DNA of 22,433 bases from Candidatus Zhuqueibacterota bacterium. Lineage in GTDB: Bacteria > SM23-31. The position numbers were made by a program, and so were the translations under genes. Of this stretch, positions 1-8,143 are shown piece after piece. Position 1 is the stretch's first letter, and each line of letters opens with the position of its first letter. Under the pieces are notes generated by a model. That model was not told where the DNA came from. It was given only the letters and a program-made list of their open reading frames with translations, and made no database searches. The DNA lies in the NCBI GenBank assembly GCA_022562855.1, contig JADFON010000001.1, positions 1-22,433 on the forward strand, in the 5' to 3' direction.

Positions 1-1
1 T

Positions 2-988
2 AATCTCGACGGCGATGTTTCAATTTTTAACCGGGCGGCATCTGAGATTTCCGGTTTTTCAAGAAAGCTGGTCATCGATAAACCTTACTCAGACACACTT
101 GGAAAAAATGTACCTCTGGAGAAGTCCCCTCTTTTTACACTCTACAAAGGTGTTGAAAAAAGGAATAAGGAAAAGGTTATTATCACCAAAAAGGGGCAAG
201 AAATTCCTGTTGAATACAGTACTTCCCTTGTGACCAACATGAATGGTGAAATATTAGGTGTCGTCGAATTATTCAGTGATTTAAGGGAGATCAAGAAACT
301 TCAGGAGGAGGTGCTGCAGTCCCGGACTCTTGCTGCCCTGGGCGAAATGGCTGGAAATGTCGCGCATGAATTACGCAATCCACTTGGGGGTATAGGTGGT
401 TTTGCCGCTTTGTTGGAGCGCGATCTCGATAGAGACGATCCAAGGAGAAGGCTTGTACAAAAAATTATTGAAGGTGTTTCACGTTTGAACAATATAGCCA
501 CGAATTTATTGTTTTATACACGTCCTGTCAGACCTAAAAAGCGACCTGAAAATATTGTACAGATTGTCGAAGACGTGCTTATGCTTGTGCAGGTCGAGCT
601 TGAGCAGGATGACAGCAAAATTACTCTGATAAAAGACTATAAAGTTAAATCATTGGATGTTTCCTTAGATCCGGACTTGTTTCAACAGGTACTTCTTAAT
701 ATCGTCAAAAATGCAGTAGAAGCGATGGATTACTGCGGAGAACTCACGGTGGGGATCAAGAAGAAAAAAAAGACAGACCAGGTCGAGATTTTTATAAAGG
801 ATTCCGGAACCGGAATAGAAGAAGAGTACAAAAAGAAACTCTTTCTCCCGTTTTTTACTACAAAAGCGGACGGAACCGGTCTGGGATTGTCCATCGTTAA
901 GAAAATTATAGACTCACATTCAGGTGGAATAACAGTAGAAAGCGGAGGCGATGGGGGCACGATATTTCGAATTTGCCTTCCATTATAA
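2..988 (+). CDS. PAS-domain sensor histidine kinase, 5'-truncated by window edge
   Basis: The 3' part of a sensor kinase that should phosphorylate the response regulator encoded next to it. The reading frame is open from base 2, so the ATG at 230 is internal. Residues 1 to about 85 (counted from base 2) look like a PAS domain (start NLDGDVSIFNRAA). A short coiled coil follows, then the H-box AHELRNP with phospho-acceptor His122, the N-box NIVKNAVEA (Asn237), the G1 box DSGTG (267-271), an F-box-like LFLPFFTTK and the G2 box GTGLGL (291-296). This is the NtrB/ZraS/AtoS class of kinase that partners sigma-54 activators. No membrane segment is visible in the part present, so the enzyme may be cytoplasmic like FlgS, but the N terminus is missing. 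FlgS-like identity rests on the flagellar context and is inference. Confidence 0.93.
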   Translation, partial: NLDGDVSIFNRAASEISGFSRKLVIDKPYSDTLGKNVPLEKSPLFTLYKGVEKRNKEKVIITKKGQEIPVEYSTSLVTNMNGEILGVVELFSDLREIKKLQEEVLQSRTLAALGEMAGNVAHELRNPLGGIGGFAALLERDLDRDDPRRRLVQKIIEGVSRLNNIATNLLFYTRPVRPKKRPENIVQIVEDVLMLVQVELEQDDSKITLIKDYKVKSLDVSLDPDLFQQVLLNIVKNAVEAMDYCGELTVGIKKKKKTDQVEIFIKDSGTGIEEEYKKKLFLPFFTTKADGTGLGLSIVKKIIDSHSGGITVESGGDGGTIFRICLPL

Positions 989-1006
989 TTTACGATTAAC
1001 GGTGCG

Positions 1007-1022
1007 TTCCGGAATACCGGAA
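1007..1022. promoter_or_regulatory. Short perfect inverted repeat between kinase and regulator genes
   Basis: TTCCGG-AATA-CCGGAA forms a perfect 6-bp stem with a 4-base loop in the 71-base gap between the kinase and the regulator genes. It has no T tract, so it is not an intrinsic terminator. It could be a small operator or an RNA hairpin tuning translation of the regulator. Function unknown. Confidence 0.3.
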
Positions 1023-1059
1023 ATAGAGCGCTAAACTCTTTAGATCAAGAGAGAAGTAC

Positions 1060-2445
1060 ATGGAAAAAAAGAAAATACTGGTAATCGATGATGATTCCCT
1101 GATGCGGGATTTTTTGCTTGAGACATTAACGAGAATGAACTTTTCAGTGACCACGGCGGTAGATGGGAGGTCGGGTATAGAAGAGTTTAAAAAGGACTCA
1201 TATGATCTTGTTTTGTCCGATATCCGTATGCCCGATATCTCGGGCATGGAGGTTTTAAAGCATGTAAAGGAAGCCGATTCAGATAAAGCGGTCATAATGA
1301 TGACAGCATACGGTACAATTGACAACGCGGTCGAAGCGATGAAGCAAGGGGCGGTTGACTATATAACCAAGCCGTTTTCCGCAGACTCGATTGAAATGGC
1401 AGTAAAAAAAGTTTTCAAGTATATTAACCTGGAAGAGGAAAACCGGATACTCAGAAAAGAGATTGATGGGATTTACGGATTTGACCAGATTATTGGTAAA
1501 AGTACAAAAATGAAAAAGATTTTTGAGGTGTTGGAGACAGTTTCGAAAAGCTCTGCAACAGTATTTATTCAAGGTCCAAGCGGCACCGGCAAAGAACTTG
1601 TAGCCCGTGCCATTCACTATAATAGCCCGAGGTTCGGCAAACCGTTTATAAAAACAAACTGTGCGGCACTGCCGGAGGGTTTGATGGAAAGCGAATTGTT
1701 CGGGCATGAAAAAGGGGCATTCACAGGAGCTCTGAAAACAAGAAAAGGCAGGTTCGAAGTTGCAGACGGCGGAACCCTATTGCTTGATGAGGTAACCGAA
1801 ATGAGACCAGCTCTCCAGGCAAAGTTGCTCAGAGTGCTCCAGGAGAAAGAGTTTGAACGAGTTGGCGACCACATGAGCATTCCAGTGGATGTAAGGATAA
1901 TAGCTACTACCAACAGGGATATTAAAGAAGAGATCAGGAAAGAGACATTCCGGGAAGATTTGTATTACCGTTTAAATGTCATTCCAATCATTTTGCCCTC
2001 TCTGATGGAGCGAAAAAAAGACATTCCGTTGCTCGTGGACCATTTTATAAGCAAATATAACAAGGAACACGGAAGGGAAATACAGGGAATAAACGATGAT
2101 TCGATGGAATTCCTGATGCGGCTCGATTGGCCCGGTAACGTCCGTGAGTTAGAAAACAGGGTGGAAAGAGCGGTAATAATGTGTAAGGGAGATAAATTGG
2201 GAATAAGTAATTTTGTTTTTGAAGATGAGGAATTCGATTATTTCAAATCATATGAATCGGAAGATACTAATATTACACTTTACGAAATGGAAAAGCAATT
2301 AATATTCAAGACCCTGAGCACATTGGAAAATAATCGCACAAAGACTGCGGAAACGCTTGGTATCAGCGTCCGGACCTTACGAAACAAGCTCAATGAGTAT
2401 AAATCGAAAAATGAAATAGACCCCGCCTTAATGAGTTCCTTATGA
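1060..2445 (+). CDS. NtrC-family sigma-54-dependent response regulator, probable flagellar regulator (FlgR/FleR-like)
   Basis: Phosphorylation-controlled activator of sigma-54 RNA polymerase, 461 residues, a full-length NtrC-type protein. The receiver domain spans about 1-120, with acidic pocket D10-D12, phospho-acceptor Asp54 in LSDIRMPD, Thr82 and Lys104. The AAA+ domain spans about 141-375: Walker A GPSGTGKE (172-179), the sigma-54 contact loop GAFTGA (219-224), Walker B LLLDEV (240-245) and the WPGNVRELEN motif (357-366). A Fis-type helix-turn-helix lies at about 424-447 (NNRTKTAETLGIS, then RTLRNKL). ATG at 1060 is preceded by a GAGAG-like ribosome site. It is paired with the upstream kinase, and three sigma-54 promoters lie downstream, so control of this flagellar cluster is the likely job. 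The exact orthology (FlgR, FleR or other) cannot be fixed from sequence alone. Confidence 0.95.
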   Translation: MEKKKILVIDDDSLMRDFLLETLTRMNFSVTTAVDGRSGIEEFKKDSYDLVLSDIRMPDISGMEVLKHVKEADSDKAVIMMTAYGTIDNAVEAMKQGAVDYITKPFSADSIEMAVKKVFKYINLEEENRILRKEIDGIYGFDQIIGKSTKMKKIFEVLETVSKSSATVFIQGPSGTGKELVARAIHYNSPRFGKPFIKTNCAALPEGLMESELFGHEKGAFTGALKTRKGRFEVADGGTLLLDEVTEMRPALQAKLLRVLQEKEFERVGDHMSIPVDVRIIATTNRDIKEEIRKETFREDLYYRLNVIPIILPSLMERKKDIPLLVDHFISKYNKEHGREIQGINDDSMEFLMRLDWPGNVRELENRVERAVIMCKGDKLGISNFVFEDEEFDYFKSYESEDTNITLYEMEKQLIFKTLSTLENNRTKTAETLGISVRTLRNKLNEYKSKNEIDPALMSSL

Positions 2446-2900
2446 TCATAAATATTCAAACGACTATTGGGAATAAATGAATAAATTACTGTAAATATGT
2501 GCTATCGCACGCTTCCGCGAATAGCGCGGCTGCCAAGAAGAATGTTAAAACATAACCGCAAATGTTGATGTGCAGTGCAGTTCAGTTATCTCCATCTTTC
2601 CAGAATAAACGACAAAAATCAGGTTTCTTGAAATGACATAGAAATAAAAAAAACGGAATTTTCTCAAGTATCGGGAAATAATTGCCGATTACATGTAGCT
2701 TCCGAGGTTAATTTTCCATCTCCTCATTTACGAAAATCTTATTGCTTAATCCCCTCACCTTGCTTTTCTCACTATTTTCTTCAAAAAGAACCACTGGCAT
2801 AAATATTGCAAGATTTCTGAACGATTCTTCCAATTAGCGTTTTTAAAAATATTGAATCATTCATAATCAGGATAACTTATTTCCTGAAAGGAAGGAACAC
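2446..2900. other. Noncoding region between regulator gene and flgB
   Basis: This 455-base AT-rich gap has no credible reading frame on either strand. It holds an imperfect hairpin at 2501-2525 (GCTATCGC pairing with GCGAATAGC, one bulged A) with no T tract, and the sigma-54 promoter at 2795-2810. Activator-binding (enhancer) sites for the NtrC-type protein would be expected upstream of that promoter, but no unambiguous palindrome was found. A small hairpin TTCCT-GAA-AGGAA at 2881-2893 overlaps the flgB ribosome site. Confidence 0.6.
2795..2810 (+). promoter_or_regulatory. Sigma-54 (-24/-12) promoter of the flgB basal-body operon
   Basis: TGGCAT-AAATA-TTGCA matches the sigma-54 consensus TGGCAC-N5-TTGC at all but one position. 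The invariant GG (2796-2797) and GC (2808-2809) have the required spacing, with 12 bases from the -24 G to the -12 C. Transcription should start near 2821, giving an 80-base leader before the flgB GTG. Confidence 0.85.
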
Positions 2901-3326
2901 GTGAAGATAAGCGAATTCATATTTAAAAGAACCAAAATTCCTGTGCTATATAAGAGTCTTGACGCTTATGCGATGAGACAGAAATCTATTTCCGACAATA
3001 TAGCTAATGTCGACACACCGGGATATAAACGTTCAGAAGTAGCATTTGAAGAGGACTTAAAAGCCGCACTGGACAAGAAAGGCGTATCCGGTTATAGAAC
3101 CGACCCCAGGCATATGCGTGTAGGAAGACCCAGAATTGAGGATGTAAAACCGACTCCATTTATTCCAAAAGACGATTCTCTTGCAAGCGGGAAAAACAAC
3201 GTCGACATCGATCATGAAATGGCTGAGTTAGCCAAGAACCAGATTCGTTTCGCTTATGCGGCACGGTTTATGGAGGGGACGTTCAAAAGATTAAAATCTG
3301 CAATTCGCGGTGAACCGATACGTTAA
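2901..3326 (+). CDS. flgB: Flagellar proximal rod protein FlgB
   Basis: One of the rod subunits that form the axle between the MS ring and the hook; exported by the flagellar type III system. It has 141 residues, usual for the family (about 130-140). The N terminus carries the rod/hook signature: helix LYKSLDAYAMRQKSISDNIANVDTPGYKR (residues 17-45). The C-terminal helical segment NNVDIDHEMAELAKNQIRF is typical of FlgB. It starts with GTG at 2901 behind GGAAGGAA, a good ribosome site partly enclosed in a 5-bp hairpin. First gene of the operon driven by the sigma-54 promoter at 2795. Confidence 0.97.
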   Translation: MKISEFIFKRTKIPVLYKSLDAYAMRQKSISDNIANVDTPGYKRSEVAFEEDLKAALDKKGVSGYRTDPRHMRVGRPRIEDVKPTPFIPKDDSLASGKNNVDIDHEMAELAKNQIRFAYAARFMEGTFKRLKSAIRGEPIR

Positions 3327-3355
3327 AGTATGTATAATATAAAATAAGGTTTAAG

Positions 3356-3850
3356 ATGTCAATTAAAGGACTTTTTGCAGCGATAGACATAAGCGCTACA
3401 GGATTAACCGCCCAAAGGGCTTCAATGAATGCGACGGCAAGTAATATCGCCAATGCTGAAACAACGAGAACCGAAGAGGGCGGACCATATAAAAGACAGC
3501 AGGTAATACTAAAATCCGGTACGAAAGCTGAATTCATAAATCTTTTAAGCGAAGAACTTTTGAGGCTTCGCCGGACAAAAGATGGTCATTACGAAAACGA
3601 TGCAACAGTGGAGGAAAGAAAAAATATGTTTCAGGGGGTTGAAATTGACCATTTGTTTGAGGACCCCGACGTCCGTCTGGTTTATGACCCTTTTCACCCG
3701 GATGCCGACGCAAATGGATTTGTCGCTTTTCCGAACATAAATTTAGTGACCGAAATGATCAACATGATTACCGCTACCAGAGCGTATGAGGCAAATGTAA
3801 CTGCTATGAACGCCTCGAAGAATATGATGATGACTGCATTGCAGATTTAG
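3356..3850 (+). CDS. flgC: Flagellar proximal rod protein FlgC
   Basis: Second rod subunit, 164 residues, somewhat longer than the usual 130-150. The N terminus has the rod signature LTAQRASMNATASNIANAET. The C terminus has the FlgC-type end GFVAFPNINLVTEMINMITA followed by TRAYEANVTAMNASKNMM, which forms the second half of the axial coiled coil. The extra length lies in the middle (about residues 55-110), a charged segment containing LLSEELLRLRRTKDGHYEND. It begins 29 bases after flgB behind a weak TAAGG site, in the same transcript as flgB. Confidence 0.97.
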   Translation: MSIKGLFAAIDISATGLTAQRASMNATASNIANAETTRTEEGGPYKRQQVILKSGTKAEFINLLSEELLRLRRTKDGHYENDATVEERKNMFQGVEIDHLFEDPDVRLVYDPFHPDADANGFVAFPNINLVTEMINMITATRAYEANVTAMNASKNMMMTALQI

Positions 3851-3881
3851 ATTAGCATAAAGCAGCATAAGACAATACGTT

Positions 3882-4235
3882 ATGCAGACAAATAATATAA
3901 TTGGAACGGGGATAAATAAACCCCAATTTGTTGATAGTCTAAAAAAAGTCCGGAATACTGTTAAAACAGAATTGCGGAAGGTTTTTGCATTACCGGACAT
4001 TGAAGCTCCTCCCGATATAAAAAAAGCAGAAGAATCAACAAAAAATATACAGAATTTAGACAGGGTTCTCTCGGCGGAAGAGAAAAAACTTTTTGAATTG
4101 TTATTTCCGGCGACAATTGCATCTGCAAAAACGGGAAGAACATTCAAATCCTATGCCGTTCAGCAAAAATTTTCCGCCCAATCGAAAATTAGTAATAAAA
4201 GAATACTTGGGAGTAATTTAGATATTAAAGGATAA
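3882..4235 (+). CDS. Unrecognised 117-residue protein in flgC-fliE gap
   Basis: I do not recognise this gene. It is basic and predicted soluble, with no signal peptide or membrane segment. A helical N-terminal half (FVDSLKKVRNTVKTELRKVF) is followed by a likely helix, LSAEEKKLFELLFPA (about 63-77), then a Ser/Lys-rich tail ending GSNLDIKG. The frame is open between flgC and fliE with 31- and 29-base gaps, on the same strand, and codon use resembles its neighbours, so it is probably a real gene. The ATG at 3882 has no strong ribosome site. A structural, chaperone or assembly role in rod or MS-ring building is suggested only by position. The final short motif looks like a possible binding tail, which is inference. 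Confidence 0.75.
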   Translation: MQTNNIIGTGINKPQFVDSLKKVRNTVKTELRKVFALPDIEAPPDIKKAEESTKNIQNLDRVLSAEEKKLFELLFPATIASAKTGRTFKSYAVQQKFSAQSKISNKRILGSNLDIKG

Positions 4236-4264
4236 TAATTTACTTTTTTGAACCAGGAGAAATA

Positions 4265-4600
4265 ATGGCACAAATACCCGGAATGCAAATAGGCGCTCAG
4301 AACCCTCAAAACATAAACCAGGTTCAGGGGTTCCAGGAGAGATTGTCACAACCCGTAATCGATAGTAACTCGAACAAATACGAGACATTTCAGGAAACAC
4401 TCAACGGCTTTATCAAAAATGTAAACGATTTGCAGGCAGAGGCAGGAAGGTCTGTCGAGATGCTTTTGACTGGGGAAATAAAAGACGTTCACGATGTAAT
4501 GATTGCCGTTGAAAAGGCGGGCACAAGTTTTGAATTAATGATGGAAATACGTAACAAGATGATCGAAGCCTATCACGAAATCCTGAGAATGCAAGTATAG
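4265..4600 (+). CDS. fliE: Flagellar hook-basal body protein FliE
   Basis: FliE links the MS ring (FliF) to the proximal rod and is needed for export of the other rod proteins. It has 111 residues, near the family norm. A Gln/Asn-rich N terminus (1-40) precedes the conserved part, YETFQETLNGFIKNVNDLQ. Next comes the diagnostic C-terminal motif: LLTGEIKDVHDVMIAVEKA followed by FELMMEIRNKMIEAYHEILRM. The ATG at 4265 follows AGGAG at an ideal distance. It closes the flgB-flgC-fliE subcluster; a 279-base gap follows before fliF. Confidence 0.97.
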   Translation: MAQIPGMQIGAQNPQNINQVQGFQERLSQPVIDSNSNKYETFQETLNGFIKNVNDLQAEAGRSVEMLLTGEIKDVHDVMIAVEKAGTSFELMMEIRNKMIEAYHEILRMQV

Positions 4601-4818
4601 TAAATTTGTCGAGCTTGTTTATTTTAAGATGGTATCACTTATTATCTTTGCAAATATTTTTTGGATTGGTTGAAACGGTATTCAGTGTTATTATTCTTTA
4701 CAGAAGTTTTTAAAAGTCCGGGCGTCACGTTTATCCCGCCGTTTCATAAATTTTTCTCTTAACGGTTTTGCCGTAAAGGGGTTTATTTATGTAATGAAAA
4801 ATTAAGTAGATTGTCTGC

Positions 4819-4847
4819 TTGACAGTAAATTGTAAAACCAATATTTT
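4819..4847 (+). promoter_or_regulatory. Candidate sigma-70 promoter ahead of fliF
   Basis: TTGACA (4819-4824), a 17-base spacer and TATTTT (4842-4847) match a housekeeping promoter, with predicted start near 4853, just upstream of fliF. The 279-base gap between fliE and fliF also holds a short ACGG-TTTTG-CCGT repeat near 4762-4774 but no convincing terminator or sigma-54 site. The promoter would give the MS-ring and export block its own basal transcription. Confidence 0.4.
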
Positions 4848-4879
4848 ATTAACAGGATTAAACTCGACACGAAAATCTT

Positions 4880-6391
4880 ATGGAATTTTTTATACAATTT
4901 CTAAAACAGGCGGGGTCGGTTTTTACAAAACTGGATTCCAAGCAAAAAGTCGTCGTAATGCTGATCTCGGTGTTCAGTGTACTGTTAATAGTATACCTGA
5001 TGGCGTGGACAAGCGATAAGCAGTATGTCGTTCTTCAGTCGAATCTTCAACCTTTAGACGCACAAAAGATAATCGAATATCTTCAGGAGCAAGGAGTCGA
5101 ATACAGGTTGGAAACCGAAGGAACCGCAATATTGGTACCCGAGGGAATGGAGATGGAGCTCAGGTTGGAAGTAGCCGCAAACGGCTTGATAACAGGCGGC
5201 GTTGTCGGGTATGAGTTGTTTGACCGGTCAAATATCGGAATGACCGATTTTATCCAAAAGGTAAATTTTAAGAGAGCTCTTGAGGGGGAGTTGAGCAGGA
5301 CCATCCGCGCTCTGGATATGGTAGACATGGCACAGGTGAGGATCGTTGTGCCGAGGACAAGCGTGTTTACGCAGGATCAAAAACAGACGACGGCGGCAGT
5401 ATTGTTGACGCTGAAACCAGGTCAAACCCTCACGCCCGAACAAATAACGACTATTGCACGACTGGTGGCATATAGTGTAGAGGGATTGTCTCCTGCCAAC
5501 GTTCAAATTTCCGATTCTATGGGAAGCGATTTGTCACGTATTATTAATAAAGACCCGCTTATGGCTGCAAAATCGGAGCAGTTGAGGGTACAAAGTACTA
5601 TAGAACTCGATTATAAAACGCGGATTGAATCCACAATGTCAGAGGCATTGGGACCTGGCAACGCAATAGTCAACGTATCCGTTGAAATGGATTTCACACA
5701 AATGACATCTACCAGTAAGACATACGATCCGATAACAATCGTTCGGTCCGAAGAAAGTGAATCCTCAGTAGGAGGTGTCAGGGATTCCGTTGGACAGGCT
5801 TCATCCACCGATCGGACAATCACAAACAATGAAATGAACGAAACGATCACTAATATCAGGGACGATTATGGAAAAATAAAGAGAATCACCGTCTCGGTAT
5901 TGGTCAACGGAAGGTATATCGATCCTACGGATCCTACAATTTATAGTCCACGCTTGGATACGGAACTTGCAGCGCTCAGAGTAAGTGTAATCAACGCCGT
6001 TGGCATAAATGAAGCGGCGCCACGGTTTGACCAGGTGTCGGTTGCAGATTACCAATTTGACAGGACCGTATTCAACGACGAGGCTGGCAGGTTCCGCGCA
6101 CAAGAGCAGTCAGAATTATTACAAAATATACTGAAATGGGTGTTGATGGCGGTTGCCGGGTTCCTTTTTGTAATTGTTCTGCGGTCAGTTTTCCGAAGTC
6201 TTGATCTCCTGTTGCCGAAACCGAAACCAAAACCGGCGATCGACATAGAAGCGGAAGCAATCGAAGAGGAAATATCGGCAGAAGCACAAAGAAGAGGTCA
6301 AATGCTTGAACAGGTTTCCCGGTTCACCAAGGAGAAACCGGCTAATGTTGCTTCTTTATTAAACACCTGGTTAATCGAGGAGAAAACATAA
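4880..6391 (+). CDS. fliF: Flagellar MS-ring protein FliF
   Basis: FliF forms the membrane-embedded MS ring on which the switch and rod are built. It has 503 residues (family usually 520-570). Membrane helix 1 spans about 24-43 (VVVMLISVFSVLLIVYLMAW). The ring-building YscJ/FliF motifs follow: VVLQSNLQPLDAQKIIEYL, FTQDQKQTTAAVLLTL and the EGLSPANVQISDS stretch. Membrane helix 2 spans about 417-437. The C-terminal FliG-binding tail is at about 472-501 (GQMLEQVSRFTKEKPANVA). The ATG at 4880 is the first possible start after an in-frame stop at 4859; its ribosome site is weak. fliG starts on the base after its stop codon. Confidence 0.98.
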   Translation: MEFFIQFLKQAGSVFTKLDSKQKVVVMLISVFSVLLIVYLMAWTSDKQYVVLQSNLQPLDAQKIIEYLQEQGVEYRLETEGTAILVPEGMEMELRLEVAANGLITGGVVGYELFDRSNIGMTDFIQKVNFKRALEGELSRTIRALDMVDMAQVRIVVPRTSVFTQDQKQTTAAVLLTLKPGQTLTPEQITTIARLVAYSVEGLSPANVQISDSMGSDLSRIINKDPLMAAKSEQLRVQSTIELDYKTRIESTMSEALGPGNAIVNVSVEMDFTQMTSTSKTYDPITIVRSEESESSVGGVRDSVGQASSTDRTITNNEMNETITNIRDDYGKIKRITVSVLVNGRYIDPTDPTIYSPRLDTELAALRVSVINAVGINEAAPRFDQVSVADYQFDRTVFNDEAGRFRAQEQSELLQNILKWVLMAVAGFLFVIVLRSVFRSLDLLLPKPKPKPAIDIEAEAIEEEISAEAQRRGQMLEQVSRFTKEKPANVASLLNTWLIEEKT

Positions 6392-7423
6392 ATGGAACAG
6401 GTATCCACAGCTTTAACTATTGAAAATTTGACCGGAAGGCAAAAAGCAGCCATACTAATAATAGCTGTGGGGGCAGAGGCGGCGTCACAAATTTTCAAAC
6501 ATCTTAAGGATAAAGATGTTGAAAGACTCTCGGTCGAAATTGCGCAGATGACGGATATTCCTTCAACGATTATGGAGTCAATTATCGAAGAATTTTACCA
6601 GATGATAATGGCGCAGGAATATATATCGCAGGGTGGTCTTGATTATGCGAAGGGCGTCCTTGAAAAAGCGCTTGGGCCGAAAAAAGCCCACGAAATAGTC
6701 GCCAAAGTAGAATCGGCAATTCACGTTAGCGGTTTTAAATTGCTCAAAGATGTGGATCCGAACCAGTTGATGAATTTTATACAACATGAGCATCCTCAGA
6801 CTATTTCACTTATACTTGCCAACCTCGAACCGAGCCAAACCGCATCTATAGTATCGGATTTACCCCCTGAACTTCAGGCAGACGTTGCATTCAGGATAGC
6901 TACAATGGGAAAGATCTCGCCAGATCTGCTCAACGATATAGAAAGTGTGCTTGAAACCCAGGTAGAAACAGTTTTTGGTCAGGATTTGAGTTCCGCGGGA
7001 GGCGCAAAGGCTGTCGCAGAAATCCTGAATATGGCAAGCAGAACAACGGAAAAAACGATACTCACAGACCTGGAGAAGAGAAATCCGGCTCTTGCTACCG
7101 AAATCAAGAACATGATGTTCACCTTTGACGACCTTGTACTCCTTGATGACAAGTCTGTTCAAAGAGTCTTGCGGGAGATCGATACAAAAGACCTTAGTCT
7201 CTCTCTCAAGGTTGCTGATGAAGAATTAAAGGACATGATATTCAGAAACATGTCGGAGCGAGCCGCAAATCTGATAAAAGAAGAACTGGAATTCATGGGT
7301 CCTGTCAGGTTGAAAGACGTTGAAGAATCGCAAATGAAAATAGTCGATATCGTCCGCACTCTCGAAGAGGACGGTGAGATTGTGATTTCCGGACGCGGCG
7401 GCGAAGAAGAAATTGTGGCATAA
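6392..7423 (+). CDS. fliG: Flagellar motor switch protein FliG
   Basis: Rotor component that binds FliF with its N terminus and generates torque against MotA with its C-terminal domain. It has 343 residues, normal size. Visible landmarks are the N-terminal FliF-binding helices (LTGRQKAAILIIAVG, 13-27), the EHPQ motif (133-136) that contacts FliM, the MFTFDDLVLL hinge (242-251) and the charged torque helix KDMIFRNMSERAANLIKEEL (280-299). The segment MGPVRLKDVEESQ follows. The ribosome site GAGGAG lies inside the end of fliF. Directly abutting fliF suggests coupled translation, fitting the tight FliF-FliG complex. Confidence 0.98.
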   Translation: MEQVSTALTIENLTGRQKAAILIIAVGAEAASQIFKHLKDKDVERLSVEIAQMTDIPSTIMESIIEEFYQMIMAQEYISQGGLDYAKGVLEKALGPKKAHEIVAKVESAIHVSGFKLLKDVDPNQLMNFIQHEHPQTISLILANLEPSQTASIVSDLPPELQADVAFRIATMGKISPDLLNDIESVLETQVETVFGQDLSSAGGAKAVAEILNMASRTTEKTILTDLEKRNPALATEIKNMMFTFDDLVLLDDKSVQRVLREIDTKDLSLSLKVADEELKDMIFRNMSERAANLIKEELEFMGPVRLKDVEESQMKIVDIVRTLEEDGEIVISGRGGEEEIVA

Positions 7424-7426
7424 TAT

Positions 7427-8134
7427 ATGGATGAACTAAAAATAAACGTCGGGAAACCGGTCGCTTCGATCCTAAGCGAAGATGCTATAGATTTTGTTTG
7501 GGTGCCCGAACCGCTCGAGGATGTTAGGGAGCGGAATTTCGAGCGGCAGGTAAATAAGGCAATTAAGGAAAAACTCCCAGTCCTTGTTCAACAAAAAATT
7601 GACGAATTGCAGCCAAATCTCCATAAAGAGAAAGAACAAGAATATCAACGCGGCTTCTCTGAAGGTGAAAATGCCGGGAAACAAAGTGAACAGGAGAGGT
7701 TACAGGAATTAAAGGATAATATTTCGAATACCATTAAAGAAATAATTGATTACAGAAAACAAATAATAAAGGAAGCGGAGACAACAATAGTTACTCTTGC
7801 CCTGAATTTTGCAAAAAATATAGTCGGAGAAGAAATCCGTACAAACCGTGAGATCATACAAAACCAGGTTAAGAAATCTTTAGAATATATAATTGGTGAA
7901 GGTAAGCTGATCTTTCATGTTCATCCTGATGACGAAAGTCAATTTGATGACAAAGATCAATTTATTCCTAAAGAGTATTTGGGGGCGATTGAAATTGTCA
8001 CAGATGAGAATATTACCAGGGGTGGCTGCTTATTAGAGACAAATTCCGGTACTATTGATTCGACAATTGAAGCAAAAATAGACGAACTGGGCAAATCGAT
8101 CAAAATCGGTCTCGAACAAGACCTGAACGAGTAA
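7427..8134 (+). CDS. fliH: Flagellar export ATPase regulator FliH
   Basis: FliH holds the ATPase FliI as an inactive heterotrimer and tethers it to the export gate and C ring. It has 235 residues. Residues 35-115 are a long charged helix or coiled coil containing the family-type YQRGFSEG (73-80) glycine-repeat start. The C-terminal FliI-binding domain runs from about 118 (TTIVTLALNFAKNIVGEEI) to the end, including TRGGCLLETNSGTIDSTIE (197-215), which is strongly FliH/V-ATPase E-subunit-like. It sits 3 bases after fliG and 9 bases before fliI. Confidence 0.93.
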   Translation: MDELKINVGKPVASILSEDAIDFVWVPEPLEDVRERNFERQVNKAIKEKLPVLVQQKIDELQPNLHKEKEQEYQRGFSEGENAGKQSEQERLQELKDNISNTIKEIIDYRKQIIKEAETTIVTLALNFAKNIVGEEIRTNREIIQNQVKKSLEYIIGEGKLIFHVHPDDESQFDDKDQFIPKEYLGAIEIVTDENITRGGCLLETNSGTIDSTIEAKIDELGKSIKIGLEQDLNE

Positions 8135-8143
8135 GGAAACGCT

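Noticed and set aside
15-233. Short open frame at the left edge starting at ATG 15
   Set aside because: The adjacent frame is open from base 2 and encodes a PAS domain continuous with the kinase, so this is a shadow; ATG 230 is likewise an internal Met and not the kinase start.
1279-1707. 142-residue reverse-strand open frame within the regulator gene
   Set aside because: It lies wholly opposite the conserved receiver/AAA+ coding sequence, is Cys/His/Phe-rich with no recognisable domain, and has no regulatory context.
2501-2525. Hairpin after the regulator gene as a terminator
   Set aside because: The stem is interrupted by a bulge and no T tract follows.
4747-4777. TAAA...GCCGTAAA before fliF as a sigma-28 promoter
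   Set aside because: The -10-like part is one base off GCCGATAA, but the spacer is 19 bases where about 15 is needed.
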